Below, piece by piece: positions 1 to 9,322 of a stretch of DNA of 40,660 nt. Numbering within the stretch: the first letter of the stretch is position 1; every line of letters begins with the position of its first letter. The notes below the pieces were generated by a model that saw only the letters and a list, made by a program, of their open reading frames with translations, had not been told where the DNA came from and did not search any database. A program made the position numbers and the translations under genes. The stretch is taken from NCBI RefSeq assembly GCF_009883055.1, contig NZ_WWVR01000031.1, positions 1-40,660 of the forward strand. The letters are read 5' to 3'. Source of the DNA: Blautia sp. BIOML-A1 (GTDB lineage: Bacteria; Bacillota; Clostridia; Lachnospirales; Lachnospiraceae).

Positions 1-770
1 AAAAGTCTTTCCTTTTTGATTACATTATTTGTTTTACAGTAACTTTCTCCTTTCTTATTTTTCTCGTAAGAACGAGAGATACTACGCTGTAATCTGCGTT
101 TCTGTTTTTCTAGTTTCTTTACTTTCTGACTCTTATTGATGTTCTTATACTTAGCTCCATCAGAACAGACCGCCAGATCTTTGATTCCCAAGTCTATGCC
201 GACTCCATCATCATTAAATGTTTCCCTGCGGTCAGGAAATTCTACACATACACTGATCCACCAGTTCAATCCGTCAAAGGATATTCGCGGATTCATATAT
301 TTAGCATCTGTCGGAATCCTTCCATATTCTGCAAGTCTTACCCAGTTCATTTTTTGTTTATTTGCCTTCCTGCTGGAGGAAAAGCCTTCAAATTTAACGT
401 GGGTATTACTGAATCGTATCTTAACGTTGTCCTGATAGAACTTCGGCATTGACCTCTTTTTTGACTTGAATCTCGGGAATTTCTGCAAACCCCTGAAAAA
501 GTTCTTATAAGCAGTACAGGCATCTTTGATCGCCTGTTTTGTTACATTATTTGAAATATTCAATAACCATGCATATTCATCAGAATGTCTAAGCTTTGTA
601 AATTCTTTTCTGAGTTCTGCATCTGAAATGAATTTTTCACCTTTTTCATAGTTTTCTATTTCCCTGGTCAAAGCCCAGTTATAAGCAAATCTTGAAGCAC
701 CTGCGTACTGAAACATCTTAGTTTTCTGTACATTATTTGGTATCAACATTACTTTTATGGCTTTTACCAT
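1..770 (-). CDS. tnpB: TnpB-type RNA-guided transposon nuclease, N-terminal part (cut by window edge)
   Basis: Reading leftward from an ATG at 770, the frame stays open for 256 codons to the window edge, so the C-terminus is outside. The start is fixed by AGGAGG eight bases upstream and an in-frame TGA just before it. The N-terminus (MVKAIKVMLIPNNVQKTKM) and the stretch FQYAGASRFAYNWAL are typical of the TnpB/OrfB helix-turn-helix region. The first RuvC motif is visible as GIDLGIKDLAVCSDG, with the catalytic Asp near residue 193. The Arg/Lys-rich segment KKLEKQKRRLQRSISR follows. TnpB is an omega-RNA-guided DNA nuclease carried by IS200/IS605 and IS607 elements. The RuvC II/III motifs, zinc finger and omega-RNA would lie to the left, so activity cannot be judged. 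It abuts the 3' end of the next gene, which suggests insertion there. Confidence 0.9.
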   Translation of the reverse strand, partial: MVKAIKVMLIPNNVQKTKMFQYAGASRFAYNWALTREIENYEKGEKFISDAELRKEFTKLRHSDEYAWLLNISNNVTKQAIKDACTAYKNFFRGLQKFPRFKSKKRSMPKFYQDNVKIRFSNTHVKFEGFSSSRKANKQKMNWVRLAEYGRIPTDAKYMNPRISFDGLNWWISVCVEFPDRRETFNDDGVGIDLGIKDLAVCSDGAKYKNINKSQKVKKLEKQKRRLQRSISRSYEKNKKGESYCKTNNVIKKERL

Positions 771-849
771 CTGTTTCCTCCTGTATCAGTTCCCGGATAA
801 GTTTCTTAGCTTTATTCACTCGTTTTCCTTGTGATTTACAACTGATTCT
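733..849 (-). pseudogene. Possible C-terminal remnant of a transposon tnpA, overlapping tnpB start
   Basis: A frame different from both neighbours runs from about 849 to a TAA at 733-735 and encodes ISCKSQGKRVNKAKKLIREL followed by a hydrophilic tail. It overlaps the first codons of tnpB and the last codons of the BMP-domain gene. A basic tail overlapping the tnpB start is what the end of an IS607-type serine resolvase (tnpA) would look like, but no catalytic domain is present. I infer a residual tail left by the insertion. It could equally be chance coding in the tnpB leader. Confidence 0.3.
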
Positions 850-2755
850 TAAGGCCGGACTGCTGTGTTACCGGTTTTGCCTGTTCTGTTAATTCTTTCT
901 GCGCCGGGATCGAACCGATGACATTCTCTGCCAGCCAATCCATCCTGATGATTTCTTCCGGAGAAAGCGTCCTGTCTGGATCTGACTGAACCATTCCCTC
1001 CTGTGAATACAGGATTCCGGAGAACGGGTTAAATTCTCCTCTGGTTATATTATCCTTCAGAAGCTGTACCAGCCTTCTTGTTCCTATCGGCAGGTTCTGG
1101 GAGTGAATGACATCTACAACTCCTGCCGAGAGTCCCCACCAGTAGTTGATGGCTTTTGTTCCGTCATTGTCATCATATTTCCAGGTTCCATCCATGATCG
1201 TGCGGATCAGCTGTTCGTAGAATTTACCCCAATGCCACAGAGGCATTGCGATATTATGTGGTTCCCCGTTTTCCAGATGATACAATCCAAAGTATCTGGA
1301 AGTCTCCTCCGGGATCACCATGTCCTTACCGGATACCACTGTCACACCCTTTTTCTGGATGTTTTCCATGACACGTCCCAGATCCACATCCTTAAGTGTG
1401 GACCATTCCAGATAGACTTTGGCTCTTGGATTCACCATCTTGGCACCCAGAGCAAACGCATTGATATTTGCGATCGTTCCAAAAATCGGATAGTCAGCGA
1501 TATAGGCAAGCTGCCCATTCTCTGCCATTGCTCCGGCGATCGCTCCCATCAGGAATTTTGCCTCATGCATACGTGCATAATAGGTACGGATATAACGGTG
1601 TGAAGTATTCAGCGAACAGTTCACGATTCTTATCTCAGAATTTGCGATTGCGGCCTGTACGCTGGCTTTGACAAACTCCGGTGTCGTTGTAAAGATGAGA
1701 TTGCAACCCTTCTGGATTGCATCAGAGATTGCTTTTTCTGCGAGCTCCGGCGTCAGATTCTCATAACACTCTGTTGTGACCTCATCCGGGAAGGTCTGCT
1801 CAAGATGAAGTCTTCCCAGTTCATGTGCATAAGTCCACGCGGATGTTCCCGGTGTCTTGGCATAAAGGAACGCAATTTTGAGTTTCGGTGCACTTAATGG
1901 GAGCAGCCGGTTCAGAAGTGGTTTTTTCTCTGTGTTCGGATTCATTTTCAGATCGATCTCATGGTCATGTTCGAGCAGTTTAAATTCCTCCCAGCTCTTT
2001 TCTACCAGTGTCTTGAGCTCACTCACCGTCTTCTCACAAAGTGCCTCGTACCCATAAACTGTCACAAAAGCCAGGAACGCATCTCCCGTAGTGATGGAGA
2101 GTTTCTTTCCTCCTGCTGCTTCAAATTCAGCTGCAAAGCGGGAATAAACGGAGCTGAAATTCAGCTTGTCATCGTCTGACCAGAGTTCTTTCGGTCCTTT
2201 TCCTACTGCCTCCTGAAGTTTTGCAAAGCTTCCGAGCTTTGAAAACCAGACATAATTGATCTGAGAGAGCGCATAGAAATCTACAAATTCATAATAAATT
2301 TTATTTTCTTTCTGATCTGTCTTTGCAGGAAGGATTCTTGTCACATATCCCGGTACAGAAACTGCATCATAATATTTCAGAACGCTGACACGCTTATTTC
2401 CTTCTTCTATATAAAATTTGTTCATATATTCATAGGCCTTGATCGGATCGCGGATTCCCTCTTTGAGATGACTCTCGCTCAGCACACTCCATTTGTAGGC
2501 AAACTCCGTATTTTCACGAAGGATCGGCATGAAGTTTCCGGAAAAAGCACTGCTTCTGCCACTTGTCTTTGTTCCCACGATCTGCTCGATCGGAATCTGT
2601 ACCAGGCCAAGAGGTACCTCAGAATATCTGCCTCTTGATGGAAGGACATCATCCAGAACCTTCAGCGTTGGAATCTCTCCCCTCATCATCCTTGCCTGAT
2701 AATCCCTTTTTCCTGCTTTGTATGCCTTGATATAATCTTCTGATACATATGCCAT
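836..2755 (-). CDS. Cytoplasmic BMP-family binding protein with N-terminal ParB/Srx-like domain
   Basis: This is a 639-residue protein. The start is the ATG at 2755, preceded by AAGGAGG; a longer in-frame start would run into the upstream gene. Residues about 50-143 resemble the ParB/sulfiredoxin fold: VPLGLVQIPIEQIVG, then HLKEGIRDPI, then FYIEEGNKRVSVLKYYDAV, which matches the PI-x-GxxRxxA pattern of that superfamily. Residues about 290-580 resemble the BMP/nucleoside-binding fold (KLKIAFLYAKTPGTSAWTY; ARMHEAKFLMGAIAGAMA). There is no signal peptide, lipobox or membrane segment, so this is not an ordinary extracellular lipoprotein, and no BMP-type permease or ATPase is next to it. It may be a cytosolic ligand sensor. 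It follows the threonine ammonia-lyase by 98 bp. Its 3' end touches the transposon, so the last few residues may not be ancestral. The domain assignment is by eye. Confidence 0.8.
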   Translation of the reverse strand: MAYVSEDYIKAYKAGKRDYQARMMRGEIPTLKVLDDVLPSRGRYSEVPLGLVQIPIEQIVGTKTSGRSSAFSGNFMPILRENTEFAYKWSVLSESHLKEGIRDPIKAYEYMNKFYIEEGNKRVSVLKYYDAVSVPGYVTRILPAKTDQKENKIYYEFVDFYALSQINYVWFSKLGSFAKLQEAVGKGPKELWSDDDKLNFSSVYSRFAAEFEAAGGKKLSITTGDAFLAFVTVYGYEALCEKTVSELKTLVEKSWEEFKLLEHDHEIDLKMNPNTEKKPLLNRLLPLSAPKLKIAFLYAKTPGTSAWTYAHELGRLHLEQTFPDEVTTECYENLTPELAEKAISDAIQKGCNLIFTTTPEFVKASVQAAIANSEIRIVNCSLNTSHRYIRTYYARMHEAKFLMGAIAGAMAENGQLAYIADYPIFGTIANINAFALGAKMVNPRAKVYLEWSTLKDVDLGRVMENIQKKGVTVVSGKDMVIPEETSRYFGLYHLENGEPHNIAMPLWHWGKFYEQLIRTIMDGTWKYDDNDGTKAINYWWGLSAGVVDVIHSQNLPIGTRRLVQLLKDNITRGEFNPFSGILYSQEGMVQSDPDRTLSPEEIIRMDWLAENVIGSIPAQKELTEQAKPVTQQSGLKNQL

Positions 2756-2797
2756 AAAAAAGACCTCCTTTCCGTGGATCTTAACTCTTTCGCAAAA

Positions 2798-2833
2798 CAG
2801 GGGATCCGGACCCGTTCCGGTCTGAATCCCCTG
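2798..2833 (-). terminator. Hairpin between ilvA and BMP-domain gene (weak terminator or attenuator)
   Basis: CAGGGGAT pairs perfectly with ATCCCCTG, and inside it CCGGA pairs with TCCGG. Only four T residues follow on the minus strand. The stem is stable but the U-tract is short, so partial termination or mRNA processing between the two genes is more likely than a complete stop. Confidence 0.5.
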
Positions 2834-2853
2834 ATATTTTAACAGTATTTTTA

Positions 2854-4065
2854 TTACAGACTTGCCCGAATCACCTTTGGTCTGCATCCGGCTTTTTCCA
2901 GAGCCTGAACGATTTTGTTCTTGTGCTCTGTTCCATACGCTTCCAGGGTTACCTTAAGTTCAACAGCCTCATTACGGTTAGTACTAATAAACTGATTGTG
3001 TTCCAGCTTAATAACATTACCCTGATTTTCGGCAATGATAGAAGCAACACGTACCAGTTCACCCGGCTTGTCCGGAATCAGGACGGAAACGGTAAAGATT
3101 CGATCCCTCTGGATCAGTCCATGCTGTACAACGGATGACATTGTGATAACATCCATATTTCCACCACTTAAGATGGATACGACTTTCTTGCCTGTGAAGT
3201 TCAGATGACGGAGTGCAGCGACTGTCAAAAGTCCGGAGTTCTCAACGATCATCTTGTGGTTTTCTACCATATCAAGGAAAGCAACGATCAGCTCATCATC
3301 ATCGATCGTAATGATATCATCCAGATTTTCCTGGATATACGGGAAGATATGCTCACCCGGAGTCTGTACCGCAGTACCATCTGCAATCGTATTTACATGA
3401 GGAAGAGTAACGACTTCGCCTTTTTCCATGGAGGCCTTCATGCAGGCTGCTCCGGAAGGCTCTACACCGATGACCTTGATATGCGGGTTCAGAAGCTTGG
3501 CAAGTGTGGAAACACCTGTTGCCAGTCCGCCTCCTCCGATCGGTACAAGGATATAATCTACAAGAGGAAGCTCCTGTACGATTTCCATTGCAATGGTTCC
3601 CTGTCCTGTCGCAACAGCCGGATCGTCAAACGGATGGATAAAGGTATATCCTTCTTTTTCTGCCAGTTCCAGGGCATAAGCACAGGCCTCATCATAGACA
3701 TCTCCCTTGAGGATGACTTCTGCGCCGTAGCTCTTGGTGCGCTCTACCTTAATAAGAGGTGTGGTCGTCGGCATAACAATGACTGCCTTTGCACCAAACT
3801 TGTGTGCTGCATAGGCGACACCCTGTGCATGGTTTCCTGCAGATGCGGCAATCAGACCTTTAGCTCTTTCTTCTTCAGAAAGGGTGCTGATCTTGTAGTA
3901 TGCGCCACGGACTTTATACGCGCCGGTACGCTGCATATTCTCTGGTTTAAGGAAAACCTTGTTTCCTGTCAGTTCTGAAAAATATGCACTCTTAATAAGC
4001 TTTGTTTCCTGTGTTACCTGTTTTACGATCTCTGCTGCCTCTTCAAAGCTCTCTAATGTAAGCAT
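2854..4065 (-). CDS. ilvA: Threonine ammonia-lyase (threonine deaminase) with ACT domain
   Basis: This is a 403-residue PLP enzyme that converts L-threonine to 2-oxobutanoate and ammonia. The fold-type II catalytic motif KPENMQRTGAYKVRGA places the PLP lysine at residue 51. SAGNHAQGVAY and the phosphate-binding glycine loop VPIGGGGLATG follow. The last 75 residues form an ACT domain (FTVSVLIPDKPGELVRVASI), which usually senses an amino acid. One ACT domain and this length fit the short clostridial IlvA/TdcB type rather than long biosynthetic IlvA, so the choice between catabolic and biosynthetic role is open. The start at 4065 is chosen because AGGAGG lies just upstream; a GTG eight codons earlier overlaps that site. 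It is 42 bp after ftsY on the same strand. Confidence 0.93.
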   Translation of the reverse strand: MLTLESFEEAAEIVKQVTQETKLIKSAYFSELTGNKVFLKPENMQRTGAYKVRGAYYKISTLSEEERAKGLIAASAGNHAQGVAYAAHKFGAKAVIVMPTTTPLIKVERTKSYGAEVILKGDVYDEACAYALELAEKEGYTFIHPFDDPAVATGQGTIAMEIVQELPLVDYILVPIGGGGLATGVSTLAKLLNPHIKVIGVEPSGAACMKASMEKGEVVTLPHVNTIADGTAVQTPGEHIFPYIQENLDDIITIDDDELIVAFLDMVENHKMIVENSGLLTVAALRHLNFTGKKVVSILSGGNMDVITMSSVVQHGLIQRDRIFTVSVLIPDKPGELVRVASIIAENQGNVIKLEHNQFISTNRNEAVELKVTLEAYGTEHKNKIVQALEKAGCRPKVIRASL

Positions 4066-4107
4066 CTTTGCTCCTCCTCGTTTTATCACTTTTAGTCTTT
4101 TGTCCGG

Positions 4108-5058
4108 TTATTCCGTCTTCAGTTCCTTCTCATCTACATCAAACAGGGCATTAACAAACGCATCTGCATCAAACTTCTGCAGGTCATCGATCTGCTCTCC
4201 AACGCCGATGTATTTGACCGGAATGTCAAGTTCGGACTGAATAGCCACTGCAATACCACCCTTTGCAGTACCGTCCAGTTTGGTGAGGATAATTCCGTTT
4301 ACGTTGGCAACCTCCGCGAACTGCTTCGCCTGTGCCAGTGCATTCTGACCGGTTGTTCCGTCAAGAACGACCAGTGTTTCCAGATATGCCTCTGGATATT
4401 CTCTTTCAAGGATCCGATATATCTTACGAAGTTCTTCCATAAGATTCTTCTTATTGTGAAGTCGTCCTGCGGTATCACAGAGCAGGACATCTGCATTTCT
4501 TGCCTTGGCTGCCGCCACTGCATCATATACGATGGATGCCGGGTCAGCCCCTGCCTGTCCTCCGATAAGATCCACACCGGCACGGTTTGCCCACTGTGCA
4601 AGCTGCTCACCTGCTGCTGCACGGAAGGTATCCGCTGCTGCAAGGATAACTTTCTTTCCCTGATCCTTGAGTTTACCGGCAAGCTTACCGACGGAAGTAG
4701 TCTTTCCTACTCCGTTGACACCGATCACAAGGATTACGGATTTCTGATTTTCAAATGCATACTCTGTACTGTCTACCCGCATCTGCTCCTTGATCTCTTC
4801 AATCAGAAGCTGTTTGCACTCAGCCGGGTTCTTGATGTGCTTTTCTGCAACCTGTTTCTTAAGATTCTCTATGATCGCTGATGTCGCATTGATTCCAATA
4901 TCTCCCATGATGAGGATTTCTTCCAGTTCTTCGTAGAAATCATCATCGATGCTGGAATAACCACTGAAAATGGAATCAAATCCGGCAACGATATTATCTC
5001 TTGTTTTGGTAAGACCACTGACCAGACGTTTAAAAAATCCCTTTTTTTCTTCTGCCAT
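4108..5058 (-). CDS. ftsY: Signal recognition particle receptor FtsY
   Basis: This is a 316-residue SRP-family GTPase that docks ribosome-SRP complexes at the membrane for co-translational insertion. It has a short acidic/basic N-region, a helical N domain, and the G domain: P-loop GVNGVGKTTSVGKLA, DTFRAAAGEQL, DTAGRLHNKKNLMEEL, and TKLDGTAKGG near the end. The N-terminal A region is very short, as in other Firmicutes. Of two adjacent ATGs, the second (5058) lies seven bases after AGGAGG and is preferred; the first is too close. It begins 15 bp after the smc stop, the usual smc-ftsY order. Confidence 0.97.
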   Translation of the reverse strand: MAEEKKGFFKRLVSGLTKTRDNIVAGFDSIFSGYSSIDDDFYEELEEILIMGDIGINATSAIIENLKKQVAEKHIKNPAECKQLLIEEIKEQMRVDSTEYAFENQKSVILVIGVNGVGKTTSVGKLAGKLKDQGKKVILAAADTFRAAAGEQLAQWANRAGVDLIGGQAGADPASIVYDAVAAAKARNADVLLCDTAGRLHNKKNLMEELRKIYRILEREYPEAYLETLVVLDGTTGQNALAQAKQFAEVANVNGIILTKLDGTAKGGIAVAIQSELDIPVKYIGVGEQIDDLQKFDADAFVNALFDVDEKELKTE

Positions 5059-5073
5059 TCTCATTCCTCCTCG

Positions 5074-8000
5074 TTATTTGGTTAACTGGCTCTCCACCAG
5101 ATCAACAGAAACCAGGGTGGAAACACCCTTCTCCTGCATGGTGATGCCATATAACCTGTCTGCGGCATTCATGGTACCGCGTCTATGTGTTATTATAATA
5201 AATTGTGTATTCTTCGTCAACTTCTGAAGATAAGATGCGAACCGTCCGACATTCGAGTCATCCAGTGCCGCCTCAATCTCGTCCAGAAGACAGAATGGTG
5301 ACGGTTTCAGGTTCTGGATCGCAAACAGAAGTGCGATTGCTGTCAGAGCCTTCTCTCCACCGGAAAGCTGCATCATGTTCTGAAGTTTCTTGCCCGGCGG
5401 CTGTGAGATGATCCGGATACCGGCTTCCAGGATATCTTCTCCCTCTGCAAGCTCCAGGGTTCCCTTTCCTCCACCGAACAGTTCTCTGAATGCTTTGTCA
5501 AATTCATGCTGGATATCACGGAATTTCTCAGTAAACTGTCTGCGCATCCCCTCGTCCAGTTCCTGGATGATATTTTCCAGCGTTTCCTCTGCTTTGACAA
5601 GATCCGTATACTGTGTTGTCAAAAAGGTGTGACGTTCCAGAAGTTCCTTATAATCCTCAATCGCATTGACATTGACGGAACCAAGTCTACGGATTTCTTC
5701 TTTGATGCGGCTGACATCCTTTCTGATCTCCTGAAAGTCATCCAACTCTTCTTTCTTATAAGAAAGTGCATTGTTCGGAGTGATCTCATATTCCTCCCAC
5801 ATATAGGCAATACGGCTTTCTCTCTGTTCTTCGACTTTTTCTGCCTGACTGCGCAGGCGGAAGCATTCCTTGTCCAGAAGTGTCGTTTTTTCAGAAAGAT
5901 GATCTCTCTTTTCAAAAAACGCCTTATGACTTCCGGTACGCTCTTCTTTTTCAGCCTCGCATGTTTCTCTCAGTGTATAAAGCTCCTGGTCTTTCTTTTC
6001 ACACGCTTCCATCTCTCTTCGAAGGTTCTGAATTCCGTTTTCTTTCTTGACGATCTCATCGCCGCTCTGCGAAATATCTGTAAGCAGCTCTTCGCTTTCT
6101 GTTTCACAGGCCTGGATTTCTGTTTCCAGACGGTTCAGGTTCTCCTGAAGGAAGTGTTTCTGCTGCTCCAGTGAAGCGCAGTCCAGACGAATCTGTTCCA
6201 GTTTCTTCTGTCTGGCTGTCTCTTCTTCTTTCCATTCATCCAGCTCTTTCTGCTTCGTCTCAATGAAGGTTTCCAGTTCTTTTTCATCCTTCTGGGAAAC
6301 CTCGAGTTCTTTTGCAATATTCTGGTGATCTTCACGGATCTCCAGTGCCTGCCGTCTCAGTTCATCCTGATCACGGTCAATCTGATGATAGGTTTTCTGG
6401 ATCTCCTCCTCTTTCTTCTGAAGCTGTTCCAGATTCAGCTTTGCAGTATTCTGTTCCACATACTGCTGACGTAATCTCTGCTGAAGCTCACTTATCCTGT
6501 CACGGAATTTATTTCGCTGCTCCCGGTCTGTAAGAACGGACTGCTGTGCAGCCTCCAGTTCCTGCTTACGAAGTGCGACATTTTTTTCCAGTTCTTCAAT
6601 CTCACGACGGCGGCCGAGAAGATTGCTGTTGTTACGGAAGGCACCACCGGTCATGGAGCCTCCGGGGCTTAAGGATTCACCCTCGATCGTTACCATCCTG
6701 AGACTGTGCCGGTATTTCTTTCCGATCGCGATCGCATGATCAATGTGGTCCACCACAAGAACTCGGCCAAGAAGATATTGTACCAAATCACTGTACTCGG
6801 CATCTGCCTTAACCAGGGTATCCGCGGTTCCGATCACTCCCGGTTCCTTCAATGCCTCTCTCTGTGTAAAGCCGCCTCTTCCGCTGATATTTGACAGAGG
6901 GAGGAAGGTTGCACGTCCATAACGGTTCTGCTTAAGAAAACTGATCATCCGCTTTGCTGTCTGCTCATTGTCTGTGACAATATTCTGGATGCTTCCGCCC
7001 AGTGCAGTTTCGATTGCAATCTCATAATCCTTCTGCACATGAATGATATCTGCTACAACACCACGAATCCCCGGTTCTTTTGCTTTCTGCTCCATAACTC
7101 TTCGTATACTGTTGCCATAGCCATCATAGCGTTCTGTGATATTACGCAGCGATTCCAGTCTGGAAGCTTCTCTGTGATAGGCAGTCTGACCTTCCTCTAT
7201 CGTTTTGCTCTGCTGCTGCAGCCTCGCCTGAAGCTTCTGCATTTCTTCATTCAGGCGGCTGCATTCTTCGTTGGCTTTCTGAATATCCTGTGTGATCTCA
7301 TCATAGGCTTTCTGATATCTGCTGCGGTCATTTCCGAGAACCTCCTCCTCGCTCTTGAGACGGAGAATCCTCTGACTGATCTCTGCCTTTCGGATATCAA
7401 GCTGTTCGATCATCGCATCAAAACGCTGTGCTTTACCCTTGGTAGTAGCACGGCTGTTAAGGATCTCAATGATCTCGTTCTTGCCATCCTCCACAGCACC
7501 GGTACATTCCTCTACATTAAAAACGATATTCTCAAGCTGCTTCTCTTCTTCTCTTAAGTTTCTCTGGGTTTCTCTTAATTTTTCCTGAAGTGTCAGCTTC
7601 TCCTCAGTCAGCTTTTCCTTTTCTTCCCGGCGGTGTGCAAGATCCTCTCTGAGCACAGCCAGACGGGCCTTAAAATGCTCACTGCTCTGTTTCCCCGCCA
7701 GGATCTGTTCTTCCATGACCTGCTTCTGGCCTTCCATCTGCTGTTTCTTAAGTGCATTCTGCTGCTGTTCTTCCTTAAGTGCATCCAGTCGGCTGTTTAA
7801 CTCCTCCAGCTCCTGTTCCAGACGTTCATACTCAGCCTTCGTCCGGTCATAGGCCTTTTGTGCCTCATCCAGTTCTCTCTGGGCATTCTGAAGTTTATTC
7901 TCCAGTTCTTCCAGGTTCTGACCACTTTGTTCATACTCAAGAAGAAAAAGATTGACATCCAGTGTTTTGAGTTCTTCTCTTTTGGCAAGGTAGATCCTCG

Positions 8001-8634
8001 CTGTCTCGGACTGCTTCTCCAGTGGTCCTAACTGCTTGGTCAGTTCGCTTAAGATATCCGTAACGCGGACAAGGTTCTGACGTTCTTCCTCCAGCTTTTT
8101 GATCGTTGTATTTTTTCTTCGTTTGAACTTTACAATTCCTGCTGCCTCGTCAAAAAGCTCCCTGCGGTCCTCAGGCTTTCCGCTTAAGATCTTGTCGATC
8201 TGCCCCTGACCGATGATGGAATATCCTTCCTTGCCGATACCGGTATCATAAAACATCTCCTGAATATCCTTGAGACGGCAGCTGCTTCCATTGATCAGAT
8301 ATTCACTCTCACCGGAGCGGTACAGACGCCTTGCAACCGTCACCTCATTATAATCCACCGGAAGCTTATGGTCACTGTTGTCCAGAGTGATCGCCACTGA
8401 CGCAAAGCTCAGAGGCTTTCTTGATTCTGTGCCGGAAAAAATGACATCCTGCATGTTGCCGCCTCGAAGCTGCTTCGCACTCTGTTCACCAAGAACCCAG
8501 CGGACTGCATCACCGACGTTGCTCTTGCCACTTCCGTTCGGTCCTACAATCCCGGTGATTCCGTTGTGGAATTCAAAATTGATCTTCTGAGCAAAGGATT
8601 TGAAGCCATATACTTCAATATTTTTTAAATACAT
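5074..8634 (-). CDS. smc: Chromosome segregation ATPase SMC
   Basis: This is a full-length 1186-residue SMC protein, the core of the Smc-ScpAB condensin that organises and segregates replicated chromosomes. Walker A (GPNGSGKSN) is at residues 31-39. Two long coiled-coil arms rich in Glu, Lys and Gln flank a hinge at about 500-680, which carries GGSIQNIVTDNEQTAKRMI and the Gly-rich SPGGSMTGGAF. The C-terminal head has the signature LSGGEKALTAIALLFAI and Walker B CLLDEIEAALDDSN. All ATPase motifs are intact. A ribosome site AGGTGA precedes the ATG. It follows rnc by 13 bp and precedes ftsY by 15 bp, so the genes are almost certainly co-transcribed. Confidence 0.98.
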   Translation of the reverse strand: MYLKNIEVYGFKSFAQKINFEFHNGITGIVGPNGSGKSNVGDAVRWVLGEQSAKQLRGGNMQDVIFSGTESRKPLSFASVAITLDNSDHKLPVDYNEVTVARRLYRSGESEYLINGSSCRLKDIQEMFYDTGIGKEGYSIIGQGQIDKILSGKPEDRRELFDEAAGIVKFKRRKNTTIKKLEEERQNLVRVTDILSELTKQLGPLEKQSETARIYLAKREELKTLDVNLFLLEYEQSGQNLEELENKLQNAQRELDEAQKAYDRTKAEYERLEQELEELNSRLDALKEEQQQNALKKQQMEGQKQVMEEQILAGKQSSEHFKARLAVLREDLAHRREEKEKLTEEKLTLQEKLRETQRNLREEEKQLENIVFNVEECTGAVEDGKNEIIEILNSRATTKGKAQRFDAMIEQLDIRKAEISQRILRLKSEEEVLGNDRSRYQKAYDEITQDIQKANEECSRLNEEMQKLQARLQQQSKTIEEGQTAYHREASRLESLRNITERYDGYGNSIRRVMEQKAKEPGIRGVVADIIHVQKDYEIAIETALGGSIQNIVTDNEQTAKRMISFLKQNRYGRATFLPLSNISGRGGFTQREALKEPGVIGTADTLVKADAEYSDLVQYLLGRVLVVDHIDHAIAIGKKYRHSLRMVTIEGESLSPGGSMTGGAFRNNSNLLGRRREIEELEKNVALRKQELEAAQQSVLTDREQRNKFRDRISELQQRLRQQYVEQNTAKLNLEQLQKKEEEIQKTYHQIDRDQDELRRQALEIREDHQNIAKELEVSQKDEKELETFIETKQKELDEWKEEETARQKKLEQIRLDCASLEQQKHFLQENLNRLETEIQACETESEELLTDISQSGDEIVKKENGIQNLRREMEACEKKDQELYTLRETCEAEKEERTGSHKAFFEKRDHLSEKTTLLDKECFRLRSQAEKVEEQRESRIAYMWEEYEITPNNALSYKKEELDDFQEIRKDVSRIKEEIRRLGSVNVNAIEDYKELLERHTFLTTQYTDLVKAEETLENIIQELDEGMRRQFTEKFRDIQHEFDKAFRELFGGGKGTLELAEGEDILEAGIRIISQPPGKKLQNMMQLSGGEKALTAIALLFAIQNLKPSPFCLLDEIEAALDDSNVGRFASYLQKLTKNTQFIIITHRRGTMNAADRLYGITMQEKGVSTLVSVDLVESQLTK

Positions 8635-8647
8635 AACTCACCTGCAA

Positions 8648-9322
8648 TTATATCTTTTTCTCCTGGATCGCCTGATAGGCAGCTGCCTGTTCAGCAGCCT
8701 TTTTGGTATGACCGGTACCACATCCAAACACTTCTCCATTTACTCTTACCTCTACGGTAAACTGTTTGTCATGATCCGGACCCTTCTCCTCTGTGAGAAC
8801 GTATTCAACGGGCTGAAGTCCCTTTTCCTGAACAATCTCCTGAAAAATGGTCTTGCTGTCATAAAAGAGCTGTTTGCGTTCAATATCATTCAGGATAAAA
8901 TGCAGGACAAAAGCTCTGGCAGGCTCAAATCCTCCATCCAGATAGATCGCGCCAAGCAGGGCTTCCGTCGCATCCGATATGATCGAATCCCTGTTTCTTC
9001 CTCCTGTCATATTCTCTCCGCGTCCAAGAAGAAGAAATTTCGGAAGTCCGAACTGTCTTGCGCAGTAGGCAAGGCTTGGTTCGCAGACAAGACTGGCTCT
9101 CTTTTTGGTCAGTTCTCCCTCCGGTATCTGTGGAAAGCGTGCATACAGAAAATCACTGCTGACAAGCTCCAGTACCGCATCTCCCAGAAATTCCAGACGC
9201 TCATTGCAGCCCAGCTTTCCAAGTTTTTTCTCATTTGCATAGGAACTGTGGGTCAGTGCCTGTTTCAAAAGTTTCCTGTTCTGAAAAGTATATCCTATGA
9301 TCTGTTCTAATTCTTCCATCAT
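8648..9322 (-). CDS. rnc: Ribonuclease III
   Basis: This is a 224-residue double-strand-specific endoribonuclease that processes rRNA precursors and structured mRNAs. The signature NERLEFLGDAVLEL at residues 40-53 holds the metal-binding acidic residues. The second catalytic patch is DATEALLGAIYLDGG. A C-terminal dsRNA-binding domain starts near residue 155, with the typical GxGxxKKxAEQxAA pattern (GTGHTKKAAEQAAA). The start ATG shares one base with the plsX stop (TAATG), implying translational coupling; the ATG one codon later is an alternative. In many Firmicutes acpP lies between plsX and rnc, but here it does not. Confidence 0.97.
   Translation of the reverse strand: MMEELEQIIGYTFQNRKLLKQALTHSSYANEKKLGKLGCNERLEFLGDAVLELVSSDFLYARFPQIPEGELTKKRASLVCEPSLAYCARQFGLPKFLLLGRGENMTGGRNRDSIISDATEALLGAIYLDGGFEPARAFVLHFILNDIERKQLFYDSKTIFQEIVQEKGLQPVEYVLTEEKGPDHDKQFTVEVRVNGEVFGCGTGHTKKAAEQAAAYQAIQEKKI

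Noticed and set aside
836..2887. Longer start for the BMP-domain protein (44 extra residues)
   Set aside because: It would overlap the ilvA end and translate through a terminator-like hairpin; the ATG at 2755 has a strong ribosome site.
5074..8634. Many plus-strand frames opposite smc
   Set aside because: They are shadows of a long coiled-coil gene with biased codons; none has a ribosome site or a recognisable domain.
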